From positions 7,936,001 to 8,000,000 of the forward strand of contig NC_091123.1 in NCBI RefSeq assembly GCF_040183065.1: DNA of 64,000 nt, given 5' to 3'. The notes under the pieces are model-generated. The model made no database searches, was not told the origin of the DNA, and was given only the letters and a program-made list of their open reading frames with translations. Position numbers and translations under genes: made by a program. Positions 46,019 to 58,281 of this stretch are shown here, piece after piece. The stretch's first letter is position 1; each line of letters opens with the position of its first letter. Origin of the DNA: Periplaneta americana (taxonomy: Eukaryota; Arthropoda; Insecta; Blattodea; Blattidae).

Positions 46019-46707
46019 TGTAAAAAGTAACTCAAAACATTTTTTAACTTCTTGGACTATGAGATAATTTTAAAAGGGCAATATGAGCATATTGATCCTA
46101 AAATCAGGGTGAGGTCCACTCTCAACTAGTTTTCCAGCGTACAGGACTCATAGCTGACCGTGTAAGAGCGGGTACGTATGACAAGTTAGCATGCATGTGA
46201 TTTCACCACAAGATAAACACTGAGCGAGTTGGGGTGACGTGTTGTGTAACGTTCTGGATGTTAACCGCACGATTAAGGGTGACCGCCCTTAACCAATGTC
46301 AGGGGCTGTCACCCCACCGCACGACGTACTTGAGAAATGGACTGCCTCTCGTTGAGAAGAGTGTACAGCTCTGCACTTCACTTCATCATCTCTGTTCACT
46401 TTTCACCAAGTCAGTGGAACGACGAGGGAATCGGCTTTCCACTCTGCAGACCTGGCTTGAAATCCCTCAAATATTGTGGAATTTATAGCGAACAAAATAG
46501 AGTAGTGTAGGCTAATTGATTCTTCGGAGTGCAATATAACCATGTTAACAAAAAAGTAACAGAGGATTTGAAGAAATCCCTATGGTGACGTCTACACAGA
46601 AATTAGAGTAATTTAATTAGGATAAATAAATAAATTCAATTTGCTGTAAGATTTAACTGGGTCTAATGAACGTAATGAAATAAGCTGTGAATAACAGTCG
46701 ATCCTGC

Positions 46708-46708
<1 letters not shown>
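46019..46708. other. No gene seen
   Basis: Includes an 84-codon plus-strand frame (46234-46488) of mixed composition with no recognised domain and no splice signals at its edges. Confidence 0.4.
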
Positions 46709-46765
<57 letters not shown>

Positions 46766-46768
46766 TTA

Positions 46769-46842
<74 letters not shown>
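46709..46842. repeat. (ATT)n microsatellite
   Basis: About 44 ATT units with one ATG-containing interruption near 46767. Confidence 0.96.
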
Positions 46843-46844
<2 letters not shown>

Positions 46845-46845
<1 letters not shown>

Positions 46846-47090
46846 GCATGTAGCACGTATGAGCGAATCCAGAATGCATATAGAGTGTTAGTTGGAAGAT
46901 CAGAGGGAAAAAGACCTTTGGGGAGGCCGAGACGTAGATGGGAGGATAATATTAAAATGGATTTGAGGGAGGTGGGATATGATAGTAGAGATTGGATTAA
47001 TCTTGCACAGGATAGGGACCGATGGCGGGCTTATGTGAGGGCGGCAATGAACCTGCGTGTTCCTTAAATGCCATTTGTAAGTAAGTAAGT
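46845..47090 (+). pseudogene. LINE-A 3' end fragment
   Basis: Begins at GGCATGTAGCACGTATGAGC right after (ATT)n, reads NAYRVLVGRSEGKRPLGRPR, MDLREVGYDSRDWINLAQDR and WRAYVRAAMNLRVP, then stop. The tail is ATTTGTAAGTAAGTAAGT. The join to the microsatellite is seamless. Confidence 0.88.
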
Positions 47091-47100
47091 ATTATTACTA

Positions 47101-47285
47101 TTAATTGGTTATTTCACGACGTTTTATCAGCTGCTATGGTTATCTAGCGTCCGAGTTAAATGAAGGTGATAATGCCAGCGAAATGAGTCCAGGGTCCAGC
47201 GCCGAAAGTTACCCAGCATTTCCTCTTAATGGGTTGAGGGAAAACCTCTTCCAACTAACTTGTCCCAACCAGGATTTAAACCAGG
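47101..47285 (-). mobile_element. SINE1, head lost
   Basis: The minus strand has the 3' domain (complement at TTATTTCACGACGTTTTATC), body (GCGAAATGAGTCCAGGGTCC) and part of the B-box region (complement CCAGGATTTAAACCAGGG). The A box is missing. Confidence 0.82.
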
Positions 47286-47679
47286 GCAACAACAACAACA
47301 TAAGTAGTATAGACGAAATTTTATTGCTGGTTTTAATTGAAGAAAACATTTTTTGTAAATTAGTTTAATTAATTTTACTTTCTCTGTCTAATCTCCTTGA
47401 CTTATCCTCCATCATGCACGAACATTTCTCAAAGCAGTAACAATTAATAATACTCCAACAACATTTATTAATTCCGCATTAAATCGTCCTACTGAGGTTT
47501 AACTGTAATATAGATAATTTTTTATAATAACTTATCCACGATCGTTTTTAGTGATGTCTGCTTATCCACACTTATTTCATCATGGTAATCAACTCATTAT
47601 CGCACTCCCAAAAACATCAATTCTTTCGCTCAAATCAGTGATTCTGAAGAGAGCTTTCCTTCAGGTTTCAACTGTTATT

Positions 47680-47780
47680 TCATTTCTTTTACCAGAAAAA
47701 TCGAAAGTTGCATATGAATTGGCGTATGAGCGCTTTCTGAAATGGTGCCAACGTAAAAATGTAGGTACACTGCTCCGTCG
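47680..47780 (+). pseudogene. Possible Crypton-like tyrosine recombinase fragment
   Basis: The plus strand reads LLPEKSKVAYELAYERFLKW followed by CQRKNV. The PEKSK..YE.AY..F..W pattern resembles the N-terminal core-binding domain of Crypton-type tyrosine recombinases, which is a judgement from memory. It is only about 30 residues long and no catalytic Arg/Tyr region follows. Confidence 0.4.
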
Positions 47781-47820
47781 ATATACCCAGGATAAAACCA
47801 AAATTTACCTACTTAACTAG

Positions 47821-48569
47821 ATATAACATGCGGAGCAAGTTCCCTGCAGTCGGAAAGAAGCATATTTAGGTAGAGCATGAAAGCTAAGGAATATTATGGA
47901 CAATAAAAAATCGATCATACGAGAATGGGTATTTACGAGTTGTTAATTCATTACCATAAAAAGTGAATCTGGTACAATGTTAATAGAAGTTAATTTTATT
48001 TCCTAGAATATATCTATCTATAAAATTCAATAATAAATAGGTACATACATAATTAAATAAATGAAGAAATGAATGATTGAATAAATTAATTAATTAAATT
48101 AATAAATAAATAACTAAAGTAATAAATTAATAATTTTCTTAAACTCTCCATCAATATCATTAATATTTGCGCCGTTTTCATGGCGTTTAATAATATTTCC
48201 TTTTTCAAAAATACTCAGACGTGAACGTGTCTGTGACATGATGCCTTACCGGTATGCGGGGACTTGGATTATCGTCACAACAACAGACCACATTCTACTG
48301 TTTTCTGCTTTCTTTAGACTCAAACGCATTCTACTAAATCGACGGAACAATGTAATTACAAATAAGAGCTTTTCCTAGCTTATTTTGAGTATTTATCTAT
48401 CTCTCATAAGCCTTCGTCTCTGTGGTCGTATTATTCCATCTTGCGGACTATGATGTCCATGAAAACAAACGTCAGTAAATATTTCAGCGAAAGAATTAAT
48501 ATTTTTGAACATATTGTTAGGGCTACATCAATTGTAAACATTATTAGTTTGCCATGATATAATCAATGA
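47821..48569. other. No gene seen
   Basis: AT-rich, with an AATAAATTAATTAAT-like low-complexity patch (about 48030-48130). Confidence 0.5.
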
Positions 48570-48583
48570 TTTACTATGATCTA

Positions 48584-48811
48584 GTCGCTCTCGGTGGCGC
48601 AGGCGGTATAGCGCTGGCCTTCTGTGCCCGAGATTGCGGGTTCGATCCCGGCTCAGGTCGATGGCATTTAAGTGTGCTTGAAAGCGACAGGCTCATGTCA
48701 CTAGATTTACTGTCATGTAAAAGAACTCCTGAGGGACAAAATTCCAGCACACCGACGACGCTGATATAACCTCGGCAGTTGCGAGCGTCGTTAAATAAAC
48801 CATAATTTAAA
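48584..48811 (+). mobile_element. SINE3, full length, perfect 14-bp target duplication
   Basis: tRNA-like head: A-box region GGTGGCGCAGGCGGTATAGC, B box GGGTTCGATCCCGGC. The body is GCGACAGGCTCATGTCACTA and GGGACAAAATTCCAGCACAC, and the 3' domain is AACCTCGGCAGTTGCGAGCG plus TCGTTAAATAAA. The direct repeat TTTACTATGATCTA lies at 48570-48583 and 48812-48825. Confidence 0.95.
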
Positions 48812-48825
48812 TTTACTATGATCTA

Positions 48826-50388
48826 TGGATTACATGATCTAGCCTACATTTAATGATTGATATTTCTATTTTAAAAATTATTATTAAAAATTACTAAGGC
48901 CTATTTTAAAAATAAACATTATTAAGTGATCGTGGATAAAATATTGCATGCACTAGTTGCACAAATAACTACAGTATTATCAGTTTTATTAAACAAACCG
49001 CTCGTGTGATACATTGCCTTGCAAAGTCCGTATTTCTATTCTTTTTTTTATTTCTTTTCCGTCGCCTTAGTAAGTACAGGAAGAAAGTATCAAAGGCTCT
49101 GAATAGATTAAATCAGATTATAGCGTCCAAATCCGACACAACTGGGTGCATGGAACGGTGGCTCTCCGTCTGTAGTCGCTTAGCAACCAAAACCCTACAG
49201 AACATTAGAACATCAGTCACCACCAAAATCAACATGTAACAGAGCAAAGACGATCGGAAGCCATGAAGGCTTCGAGCTGTAGCTTTGATGCACCGCTACG
49301 TCAACAAAAGTTACGTGGTCAAGTTCTCTCTCAGTGAAACTTTGGTACATCCCAAAGCTGCAGCATTTCCCACGAACCAGCTGCTCGTGTTATTTCTAAT
49401 GTAATCAAATCTGCGGAAGACAAACAAGGAGGTTTTGAGGCTATAAAAATCTTGTACACAAGAAAATTGACTTGATTTTCCGAGAGAAAAAAAAACATAT
49501 CAAAAGGGGGGATTTGGACATGGCTTCACATATCTGTCCTTCTGTGTATGTCTATTTCTCCTAAACCATTGCCCACATTTTGCTGATAATCAGTATCTAC
49601 GAGGTAATTTACCCAGTAATGATGCACATGAAATACAACAATTTGTATAAAATAACCTTCGCTGTATCAGGCATACATCGGCACATAAAATACGGCACCC
49701 AGTTTAGGAAATGAAACCACAGTTGTGTTGGTTTGAATGTTTTATTTTTGTTTCTGTTTACAAATGCACAATAACGATCTATGATAAGAGAAGTAATTAA
49801 TAAAGAGCATGCAATACATTTCTCTTCGTATAAAGCGACATTTCTAAATTTCTCCCAGCTCACAACAAATTTTTCACTATGGTTCATTCGAAATACCTCG
49901 AACGCGTCTATTATCACTTTAATGTCACAGAACTCGCGATTACAAATCAAACAAGTGGTCACACAGATCTGTAACTGCTCTCGATGCCGAGATATTACTG
50001 AGAGAATCCTCGCGGAACGTCTGATTTTATACGCAAACTCAGAGCCCTCATGCCTGTAGCTAGGGGAGGTGACGTCATTGGTCCATGCCTAACTGTTAAT
50101 AGTCTCAGTAGTCTGATGTGGCTCATAGTGTCGTAAGTATATTTGAAATTCTCTCATTTTGTTTCACAACGGATTGCGGAATGGGTGCCCATAGTCGATG
50201 GGGTGAAAGACGTATTCTGTGTCAAAAGTTTATGCGTCTTTATTTTAATCCAAAAACAAAAGAATGGTGCTCAACGTCAAGAAGCGCCACTCTTTTTTCC
50301 TCCGTAATTTTTAATATTAACTGTTCAAATAAAGTAAAATTATACTAGCGAAAGATGTACTTCTCCCCCGCCCCTTAAATTTGTCGGG
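48826..50388. other. No gene seen
   Basis: Mixed AT-rich sequence. Overlapping frames at 49609-49962 (minus) and 49781-50059 (plus) are unrecognised and neither has exon signals. Confidence 0.35.
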
Positions 50389-50632
50389 GTCCAACGCTGT
50401 GGAGTAACGGTTAGCATATCTGACCGTGAAACGAGCGTTCCCGGGTTCAAAATCAGATTGGGACAAGTTATCTGGTTGAGATTTTCCGGGGTTTTCCCTC
50501 AACCCATGAAGAGCAAATGCTGGGTAACTTTCGACACAGGATCCTGGACTAATTTCGATGGCATTATCACCTCCATTTCATTCAAACACTAGATAACATC
50601 GCAGTTAATAAGGTGTCGTAAAATAAAACAAA
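50389..50632 (+). mobile_element. SINE1, diverged
   Basis: CTGTGGAGTAACGGTTAGCA, CCCGGGTTCAAAATCAG, GGGGTTTTCCCTCAACCC and TAAGGTGTCGTAAAATAAAA are recognisable with many substitutions, so this is an older copy. An oppositely oriented SINE1 lies 740 bp downstream. Confidence 0.88.
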
Positions 50633-51369
50633 TTAGAAAAATTGGCAGTGCACTTCGAAAACACTCTGTATACCCAGACTGGGACTCAAACTCAGACCTC
50701 TTATGGCCTAACCCAAGGAAGTTGATTCCAGTAGAAGTTAAACATAACATTTTTTTTCATCTTAACAGTTTGTATTGGCAGTTAGTTTTTTGTACGTCGA
50801 TTTCCCATCTCACTAATTATCTGTGTGCAAACTTTGGAAGAGAGTTTCAACCGAAAGTTGTGGTACGGTCCTTTATTAGCACTTTGGAAACGCCGATAAT
50901 GAAACATATGTTCTGGACAGTGGTGACTTACCTCTGAAGTCATGAGAAGTCCTACGAGGCGCGACTGAATTCGTAACGGAGATATTAGCCGATAATTGGA
51001 TATCATTCCCACACTCTTGGCAAGAAATGACCAGCTTCTATTCGCAGTTCGTTTCTGGCCTTAAAGATGAGTCTTGATATTTCTCCTGGTAGGCATCGAC
51101 TTCTTTGAAATGTTAGAGGTGGGGGCAAGACTCTGCATGAAAACCCGAGAAAACTTCAGTTGCTGTTTCTCAAGAATTTAAAAATATATATATTGTTTTA
51201 TAAAAATTTAAAAAAATGATCAATAATTTCTTATATATTTTACATAAAATAACGTCGTCTGATTTTTCATTTAATATTGTTTAATCAAAAGCGGTTGAAA
51301 ACTATGACTCCTATACACTACCTTTCCCCGTTCACTGCTTTGTTTACCCTTGCACAAATGGTGATTTTC
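50633..51369. other. No gene seen
   Basis: AT-rich spacer between two inverted SINE1 copies, with short unrecognised frames on both strands. Confidence 0.4.
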
Positions 51370-51612
51370 ATCAGTTTATTTTACGACGCTTTTTCAACTG
51401 CAATTGTTATCTAACGTCGAACGAGTTGAAAGTGATAATACCAGTGAAATGAGTCCAGGGTCCAGCGCCGAAAGTTACTCAGCATTTGGTCTTAATATGT
51501 TAAGAGAAAACCCCGGAAAAACCTCAAGCAGGTAACTTGCCCCAAGCAGAATTTGAATCAAGGCCTTTCGTTTTACGGTCAGACACGCTAACCGTTACTC
51601 CACAGCGGTGAA
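51370..51612 (-). mobile_element. SINE1, diverged
   Basis: The minus strand spans tail to head: TTATTTTACGACGCTTTTTC, GAAATGAGTCCAGGGTCCAG, AAAACCCCGGAAAAACCTC and CGCTAACCGTTACTCCACAG. It forms an inverted pair with 50389-50632. Confidence 0.88.
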
Positions 51613-51892
51613 CACTAATGATGAACACGAGCTGTTAGTTTCACTGTCACTACTACATTCCAATTTATCACTCTGTTCCCATTTATTTTGAGCAGTTTTC
51701 TTCATAAAGAATTCATCAGCATCAATAGTTCCACCGCAATCACTGATCACTTAACAAGCACGATCATCACAAGAAATGGTCACTTAAACTGAATGTCGAT
51801 AAAGATTGCTTTTAAATTTCGTAACAAATTCAATTGTTTGTGAAACATTTCAACATTAATTATTATAATTTAAGAATAAAGCGCATAAGATT

Positions 51893-52650
51893 TTCTGATG
51901 ATGGCGTTGTTAGTCGATTATACTAAGGGATGTGCTACTGGAGCTAAATGACAGCTGTGAGCAGTATGGGATGAAGATAAATGTAAACAAGACGAACACA
52001 TGATCATAGGAAGAAAAATAAAGAAGGTAAACTTGCGAATTCTAAATGAGGCAGTAGAGCAAGTGGACAGCTTCAAATACTTGAAGTGTACTATAAGCAG
52101 TAACATGAGCTGCTGCCAGGAAGTCAAAAGGAGGATAGCAATGGCTAAGGAAGCTTTTAATAGAAAAAGGAGCATCTTCTGCGGACCTATGGAAAAAGAA
52201 GTAAGGAAGAGATTAGTGAAGTGCTTTGTATGGAGTGTGGCATTGTATGGGGCAGAAACATGGACATTACGACGAAGTGATGAGAAGCTAATAAAGCATT
52301 TGAAATGTGGATATGGAGAAGAATGGAGCGTGTGAAGTGGACAGACAGAATAAGAAATGAAACTGTGTTGGAAAGAGTGGGTGAAGAAAGAATGATGCTG
52401 AAACTGATCAGGAAGATGACAAGGAATTGGCTGGGTCACTGGCTGAGAAGAAACTGCCTACTGAAAGGTGCACAGAAAGCAATGGTGAACGGGAGAGAAG
52501 TTCGGGGCAGAGGAAGGTATGAGATGATAGACCACATTAAGATATATAGATCATTTGCGGGGACTAAGAGGAAGGCAGAAAATAGGAAAGATTTGAGGAT
52601 GCTGGGTTTGCAGTGAAAAATTTGGCCTTGGGCATAAAATTATGAATTAA
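51893..52650 (+). pseudogene. LINE-B, longest copy (RT C-terminal region to the 3' end)
   Basis: Enters near the RT catalytic box in a damaged frame (DD..ALLVDYTKG). It then reads MIIGRKIKKVNLRILNEAVE, QVDSFKYLKCTISSNMSCCQ, EVKRRIAMAKEAFNRKRSIF and WSVALYGAETWTLRRSDEKL. A frameshift near 52295 is followed by MWIWRRMERVKWTDRIRNET and NWLGHWLRRNCLLKGAQKAM, ending RMLGLQ and TGA at about 52614-52616. The 3' UTR is only about 35 bp. Two frame lesions make it inactive. The ALYGAETWTLR..E / WLGHWLRRN layout parallels LINE-A (LYGCETWT / LRWAGHVAR), so the two are related clades. Confidence 0.85.
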
Positions 52651-52930
52651 TGACTGAACACTGTTAATTGAACTTTTAATTGTGTATTATTATTTCAGGT
52701 TCGTAATACTTACGACCATTACTGCTCGAACAATAGTTAATAGATTTGAACTAAACTGAAAAAATGTAAATTATAGACAAATAAATGGAGTCACCGTTGC
52801 TTCATGTGTGGGGGTTCATCGATCTCTTGAAATAACCATTTTTTACTTATGTACTGGTTCATCTTTAAAACAAATTAATTATTTTTAACATGAGGAAAAA
52901 ACGTGTAAGTCTATGTCACTTAGCCATCAT

Positions 52931-53511
52931 ACAGGGTGATTCACGAAGATTGTGCCATACTCTAGGATCTCATTCCTGACATCATTGTGAAGAAAAAAGT
53001 TCATATATATATATATATAGCCATACATGTGTCCGATTTTAAATAGTTTTGGATAAAATCACGGTTCTTCCTTCCGTAACATTCTTGCGAACTTCCTTCT
53101 CTCTGAACGTCTGAAGCTGTTACATCAGGGCCAGGGTTAGAGATATCGCAGCACCGAGTATCTACCTAGCATCCGAACAACGGAAGTTAGGGATTGCGAC
53201 GCGCTCAGTTCACAGTCGGGCGACTTCATGCATTTGCTGCAGAAGGTGGGGTGTTTGAAAACCAGTTTAATACAGATTTTCAGGTGAATAATAATGCGAA
53301 TGATCTTTAATGAATTTATAATACACTCAATGCCATTCTCATAAATAATTTAAATGTTTAATTAAACCTTCTTAATTTCCACGTTTATGTTTAACATTCA
53401 GTAGGGTGTAACTCAATTTTTAAAAATGACATGTTTATATGAACTTTTTTCATCACAATGATGTCAGAAATCAGATCCTAGAGTATGGCACAATCTTCAG
53501 AATCATCCTGT
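52931..53511. mobile_element. MITE with inverted ends of about 80 bp
   Basis: ACAGGGTGATTCACGAAGAT at 52931 and the complement of TCTTCAGAATCATCCTGT at 53494-53511 start inverted arms that continue inward past GATTGTGCCATACTCTAGGA and GACATCATTGTGA to AAAAAAGTTCATAT. TA precedes and follows. A (TA)n tract (53007-53021) interrupts the inner left arm. No transposase; the ends resemble insect mariner-like elements. Confidence 0.85.
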
Positions 53512-54263
53512 ATATGTTGTCTGTATTCACATTAGAGGGTGGATATGAATTACACCACGATGCCAACGGTGATGAATGGAGAGTTAATGGAACTCCAGTA
53601 GATGAAATAAGAATACCTCGTGAAACACATTATTTGTTTACTACAAATTCCATTTAGAGACCCAGAAAATTGAACTCAGGTCTCCAGTGTGGAGAGCCAA
53701 CACATTATCCTTTCCCTGTGAACGGCTCGAACGACAACTGCATGCCGAAGAGCGGAAATTGCTACGGCAGTTAAAGGACCAGCAGACAATCGGTCAGCCC
53801 CGTTCCGGGCACCTGACATGTAATTCAGCCTGCGTCCGATGGACAGAGCGCTGCTATCGCCGTTGAATAGCTGTAGAGGAGCTTCCCTTCAATGAACGTG
53901 AATAGATTCATTACAACGCCGAAACATTCTTTCACAGCTTCAGCAATCGTTTTGTTTACGTTTTCGTTCCCGTATTATATGTCACTCAAACTGTTTTTAT
54001 TCTCTTTTTCTGTTTCTCGGCATTTCTTCATTCCCTTTTCTCATTGCCTCCGTTTATCTCGCTCTACCCTCTCTGCTGTCAGTCAACCATTTTGTTGCAA
54101 CATAAAACTACTTTAAGACTAAAGCTGACATACAGAAATCGCTGTTAAGTTCATTTTTATGTGCATTATTCAGTCTTGTCACGTGGCGTTAACACACTCT
54201 ATTATCTATTAACTTACTGTAGTCTATGCGGTCGCTACGATACGAAATCTTGATAATAATTTA
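53512..54263. other. No gene recognised
   Basis: A 72-codon plus-strand frame ends at 53657 with GGYELHHDANGDEWRVNGTP. It looks protein-like but has no family I recognise, no splice acceptor I trust and lies partly in the MITE arm. The rest is unremarkable. Confidence 0.35.
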
Positions 54264-54445
54264 CCACAGTCTAGTATATACAGTCACGAAGATTGAGTTG
54301 TTAGGGTGCAAGAAACAATAGACTGTGCCGGTACTATTTCGCATTGTATTTAATGAGGCGATATTAGCGATCCTAGTGGTTAGCAACTATCTATGGATGC
54401 ATATTTACTACGTACTGAGCTTCGTGACTATATACTAGACTGTGG
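54264..54445. mobile_element. MITE family M1, complete copy
   Basis: 182 bp. The left end is CCACAGTCTAGTATATACAG; the right end is its complement (ACTATATACTAGACTGTGG), with arms of about 26 bp to TCACGAAG. TTA flanks both sides (54261-54263, 54446-54448). The interior contains AATGAGGCGATATTAGCGAT and GGTTAGCAACTATCTATGG. Related copies are at 61810-62202 and 31934-31976. Confidence 0.9.
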
Positions 54446-54448
54446 TTA

Positions 54449-56164
54449 TATTTTGTAACCGCGTTGCTTCATTGTTGGCCCGCATGCGAATGATATAGCA
54501 CACGATTTGCGATATAGTAGGCTGTGGTTTCATGAAACGTCGTGATATAGTTATGAAAAATTCATTGAACACATTTATCCGTAATGAAGCATTACTTACT
54601 GTTCATTAAATGTTAAGAAAATTTGGTTGGTGAACAGCTCGCATATTAGTGAATCGTTAAATATTTTAATGTTCACTAGTTAATGTTTCATTTGGAATGA
54701 TTTATTGAAACTTGGTGAAACCGGCCATGAAGATATTATTTTCTATTTTAGTCCTATAAAAAGTAACCGAAAATAAAAACGTTTCAGAATTTAATTATCT
54801 CGTACAATATAGCCTATGTTGAACAGATATGTTACTTTTCCCGCCTTGGAAATTTTGAAGGCGGTCACCCTGAACCAATTACAAGTAACACAGTATACAT
54901 AACAGATTAAGGTTGACTCTAGTCGCAAATTTAATAATATTTTAACTATTTATCTAAATGTTACCAAAGGAAAGAGAGAGAAACGTATCTTCTTGAGTTT
55001 ATGGACGTAGATCCTTCTTTCTGCAAAAGTTGGCATCATTGGAAAGCAATGTTTTGAAAGGTGAGATGTAAAACCAACAACTGTGGCTAAAGTGATCCAG
55101 GAAATGGTCTGTGATATAGCGAGTATAAGTAACGCCCATGTTATTACACAAGAAAGAGAATTTTCTATTTGTATATATGTACGTTCGTACTTTATAGGGT
55201 GAAAGTCAATAATATCTATGTATTGTTACTCACTATCTTTCCTTTGTACTCATCTTTGAGAAGTGTGATGTGTAAAGTGAAAACCGAATATCTGTCTCAA
55301 ATATCAACTTGCTTTTGCGTCTGGATGTAAAATATTCTGGATGTATGTTTCTTTGTATATTCTGAATAAAGTATCAAAAAGGTCTTATTTTTATCACCCT
55401 GATATCCTCCACATTTGTAACAAAAATATGTTCTTCATGGAAACAGAATACCCTTACGTTCACTGTAACGTGGAATTTATACGGATTCTGATAGGATTTT
55501 CCTCGTCTGACTCTGCTTTCCGCATCACTACATCCGATCTCCGTCTTTCATTTCTCATTAGAGAACAGGGGTGAACAAATTGGGTCTAAAAGCCTTCTGT
55601 GACAATCTGTGTTTAAAGATTTATATAGTATTATTGATTGACTTCCTGAGTAGCAGTAGCAGTAATAGTAATAGAAGCAGCAGTAGCAGTATTAGTAGCA
55701 GCAACAATAGTAGTAGCAGTAGCAGTAGTAAAGGTTTACAGATACTTACAAATTAGATCTTAACTTATAAGTTGTTATTCTTCGATCTTACGTGTCTACA
55801 AATATTCTGAGATTAATTTATGTAGGTTCGTTCAATTTGTCATCCAATATGGTGGAACAACAAAATGTACACTTAATTAAAATTTGCTTAAAGAAATCAA
55901 TTGATTATTCAACAATTTGATTTATTCCGATTTTAATGCTTCTTTAATTGAAACATGTATAAATATAGCCTACGTTATTAAAATATTATTATAAAGATGT
56001 TCAAAAAATATAAAGAATAACCGCATGTTTAGTCTACCAGAAGAAATGTGACATGTCCTTTAGCTAAACCTAAATGTTACACAACCACTGGAATAAATCA
56101 TAGCCAGAGTTACGGACCGAGGTCATACAACTCGGTATTGATAATAAATTCAGACCTATACTTA
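54449..56164. other. No gene seen; AGC/AGT-rich patch inside
   Basis: AT-rich. A trinucleotide tract of AGC/AGT/AAT units lies at 55648-55733. Short frames are unrecognised. Confidence 0.45.
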
Positions 56165-56187
56165 GTAGTATTTATTTATTTACTTAC

Positions 56188-56274
<87 letters not shown>

Positions 56275-56327
56275 TTTGTTTGTTTGTTTGTTTGTTTATT
56301 TATTTATTATTTTTTATTTATTTATTT
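56165..56327. repeat. (TTTA)n microsatellite
   Basis: About 38 TTTA/TTTG units. It is followed at 56328-56400 by AACCTGGAAGCTACGATAAG ... GGCCTTCTCTTCCCCTCTAC, a motif I associate from memory with the 3' end of an insect interspersed repeat. Confidence 0.93.
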
Positions 56328-56423
56328 AACCTGGAAGCTACGATAAGGCCACAGGCCTTCTCTTCCCCTCTACCAGGGGATTACAACTACAATATTAAGA
56401 ATACATTTACAATTATAATTACA

Positions 56424-57077
56424 AAATAGTACATTATGCAACGAGTCTATAATGGTACTAATTAAGACGCGAGTATGTTTGTTTATGAAACGAGCGCAAG
56501 CGAGTTTCATAATTTTCATACGAGCGTCTTAATTACCATTATAGGCAAGTTCCATACGACTTTTTATGCTCGACCGTATTTCTAACTTGAAATTATTCAT
56601 AAGTATTCATGTTATGGTTATCTAAGTGAAGAGCAGAACTGACCTTCTAAATTGTGAGATGTGCGCAGACGCGAAAGTATTGATTTTTTCCGAGGGATGA
56701 ATGTCATTGACCTTGATATAATCTAGAGAATAACATGAACATTAATATTGATATAACCTGGAAATTGGTTTAGAATTGAAAAACGAGATGAAAAATTGAA
56801 TTTATTTGAATATTATTAACAATTAACGCTAATTATTATAGTAACAGAACATAACCTTCTGCGACAGTATTGGATTTCCAGCCTCCGTGACGTTTCGCTA
56901 CTTGTCTTTCGATTGCATATCCGAGAATAATCGATACTTGCGGTTTTATAATGGTACAATGGTGATTTCTCATTGGCTGAACAACTGAACTATAATGAAT
57001 AGGTGTACTTTAATGAGGTGCATTAAAAGGCTACTACCAGGTGTATAATTACTACATTTCGGCATGGTCGAGCATAA
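56424..57077 (+). repeat. Interspersed repeat R3, copy 2 (fuller copy)
   Basis: Homologous to 19257-19848 from AATAGTACATTATGCAACG to GGTCGAGCATAAA. It adds a hairpin segment (ATGAAACGAGCGCAAGCGAG, about 56484-56510) and a block near 56940-56985 that copy 1 lacks. TTATGCTCGACCGT (about 56564) is inverted near the right end (about 57063). (TA)n follows at 57078-57100. Confidence 0.87.
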
Positions 57078-57100
57078 ATATATATATATATATATATATG

Positions 57101-58230
57101 ATTTTATTTTTGATAAATTTAAGAATGAAGCAGTTGTTTGATATTCATATCCCTTTTTTTACCTTGTTTCTATGTCATATTATCAATATATTTATTCACT
57201 CAAACGTATATTATGCTTTAGAGTTGATTTTCTGAGTTTTGTCTTAATAATTTATATTAGTACATCATAATATTGTATTAAATTTTGTAATTTTATTGAA
57301 TGTTTGTTATTTTGTATTTTAGTACAAAATAGTTATTTATAAGAACTGCCTTCGAACATGAACTTGCCCAGGCGAGTGTGCGTTATGTTTGATCTGTGTT
57401 GTGGGAATAAAATGCAATTCAAATACAACACTTCCATAAACCAAGATTGAGATCACGACCCAGTAAATACGCTGCTGTGTAATATAGCAGGCACTGGAAT
57501 TTTTAGCATCGTACGAGTGGAATGAGGGAAATCTACCGCTCCCTCTCTTGCTTGAAATGGACACCCATTGGATACACAATAGATATTTCACAGCGAACTT
57601 ATTAATATAATTAAACAATTTGAAGGCATAGTCTAATAGCTGACGCTTGGAATAATTAAGGAGGTATTACGTGTGAATAAGCTCACCAATCATAAGGAAG
57701 TGACCAGAAACTGTTGTTCATGTTGAAAGTGGTATAAAAGTAACAGATGAGTCACAAGCATTTAGCAAACTCATTAGAATAATTATTTAATCACGTCGTC
57801 TGGTAAATATGTCCATCATTCCTAGAACTCACTACATCCATCTACAAAATTTATTTGTTGGTTGTCAAAGTGGGAACACTTCACAACGACGTCATTTTCG
57901 GCTTATCAAAAATTAATTTTTAATTTGTATTTCTTCTACATATATTATGTTAATCGGTATGTATGGTTACATATTTGGGAGAGAACCATTGAAATCAACC
58001 TGTCAACATTCTTCAAACAAATGTCTCCGAAAGTACCATCGCAATAAGATCTGTTGTCAGAATTTCTAAATGGAATAATAGAAGGCATGCAGACTAGCGC
58101 GAATTCTATCTCTATTCATCCTTGCTAAAGGACCATAAATCTACGTAAGCAGAGATCATTAAAAATGTGCTTGATATTTCTGTTCTACAGGGACTTGTAG
58201 GGACAGACTACCATATACAGAAGAAATTAA
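57101..58230. other. No gene seen
   Basis: AT-rich, with short unrecognised frames. Confidence 0.4.
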
Positions 58231-58233
58231 TAT

Positions 58234-58281
<48 letters not shown>
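58231..58281. repeat. (TTTA)n microsatellite
   Basis: About 12 TTTA units. Confidence 0.95.

Noticed and set aside
46234-46488. 84-codon + strand frame as a gene
   Set aside because: No recognised motif, no acceptor or donor, ordinary codon composition; likely chance.
53439-53657. GGYELHHDANGDEWRVNG peptide as an exon
   Set aside because: It looks protein-like, but the start overlaps a MITE arm, no splice signals are convincing and no family was recognised.
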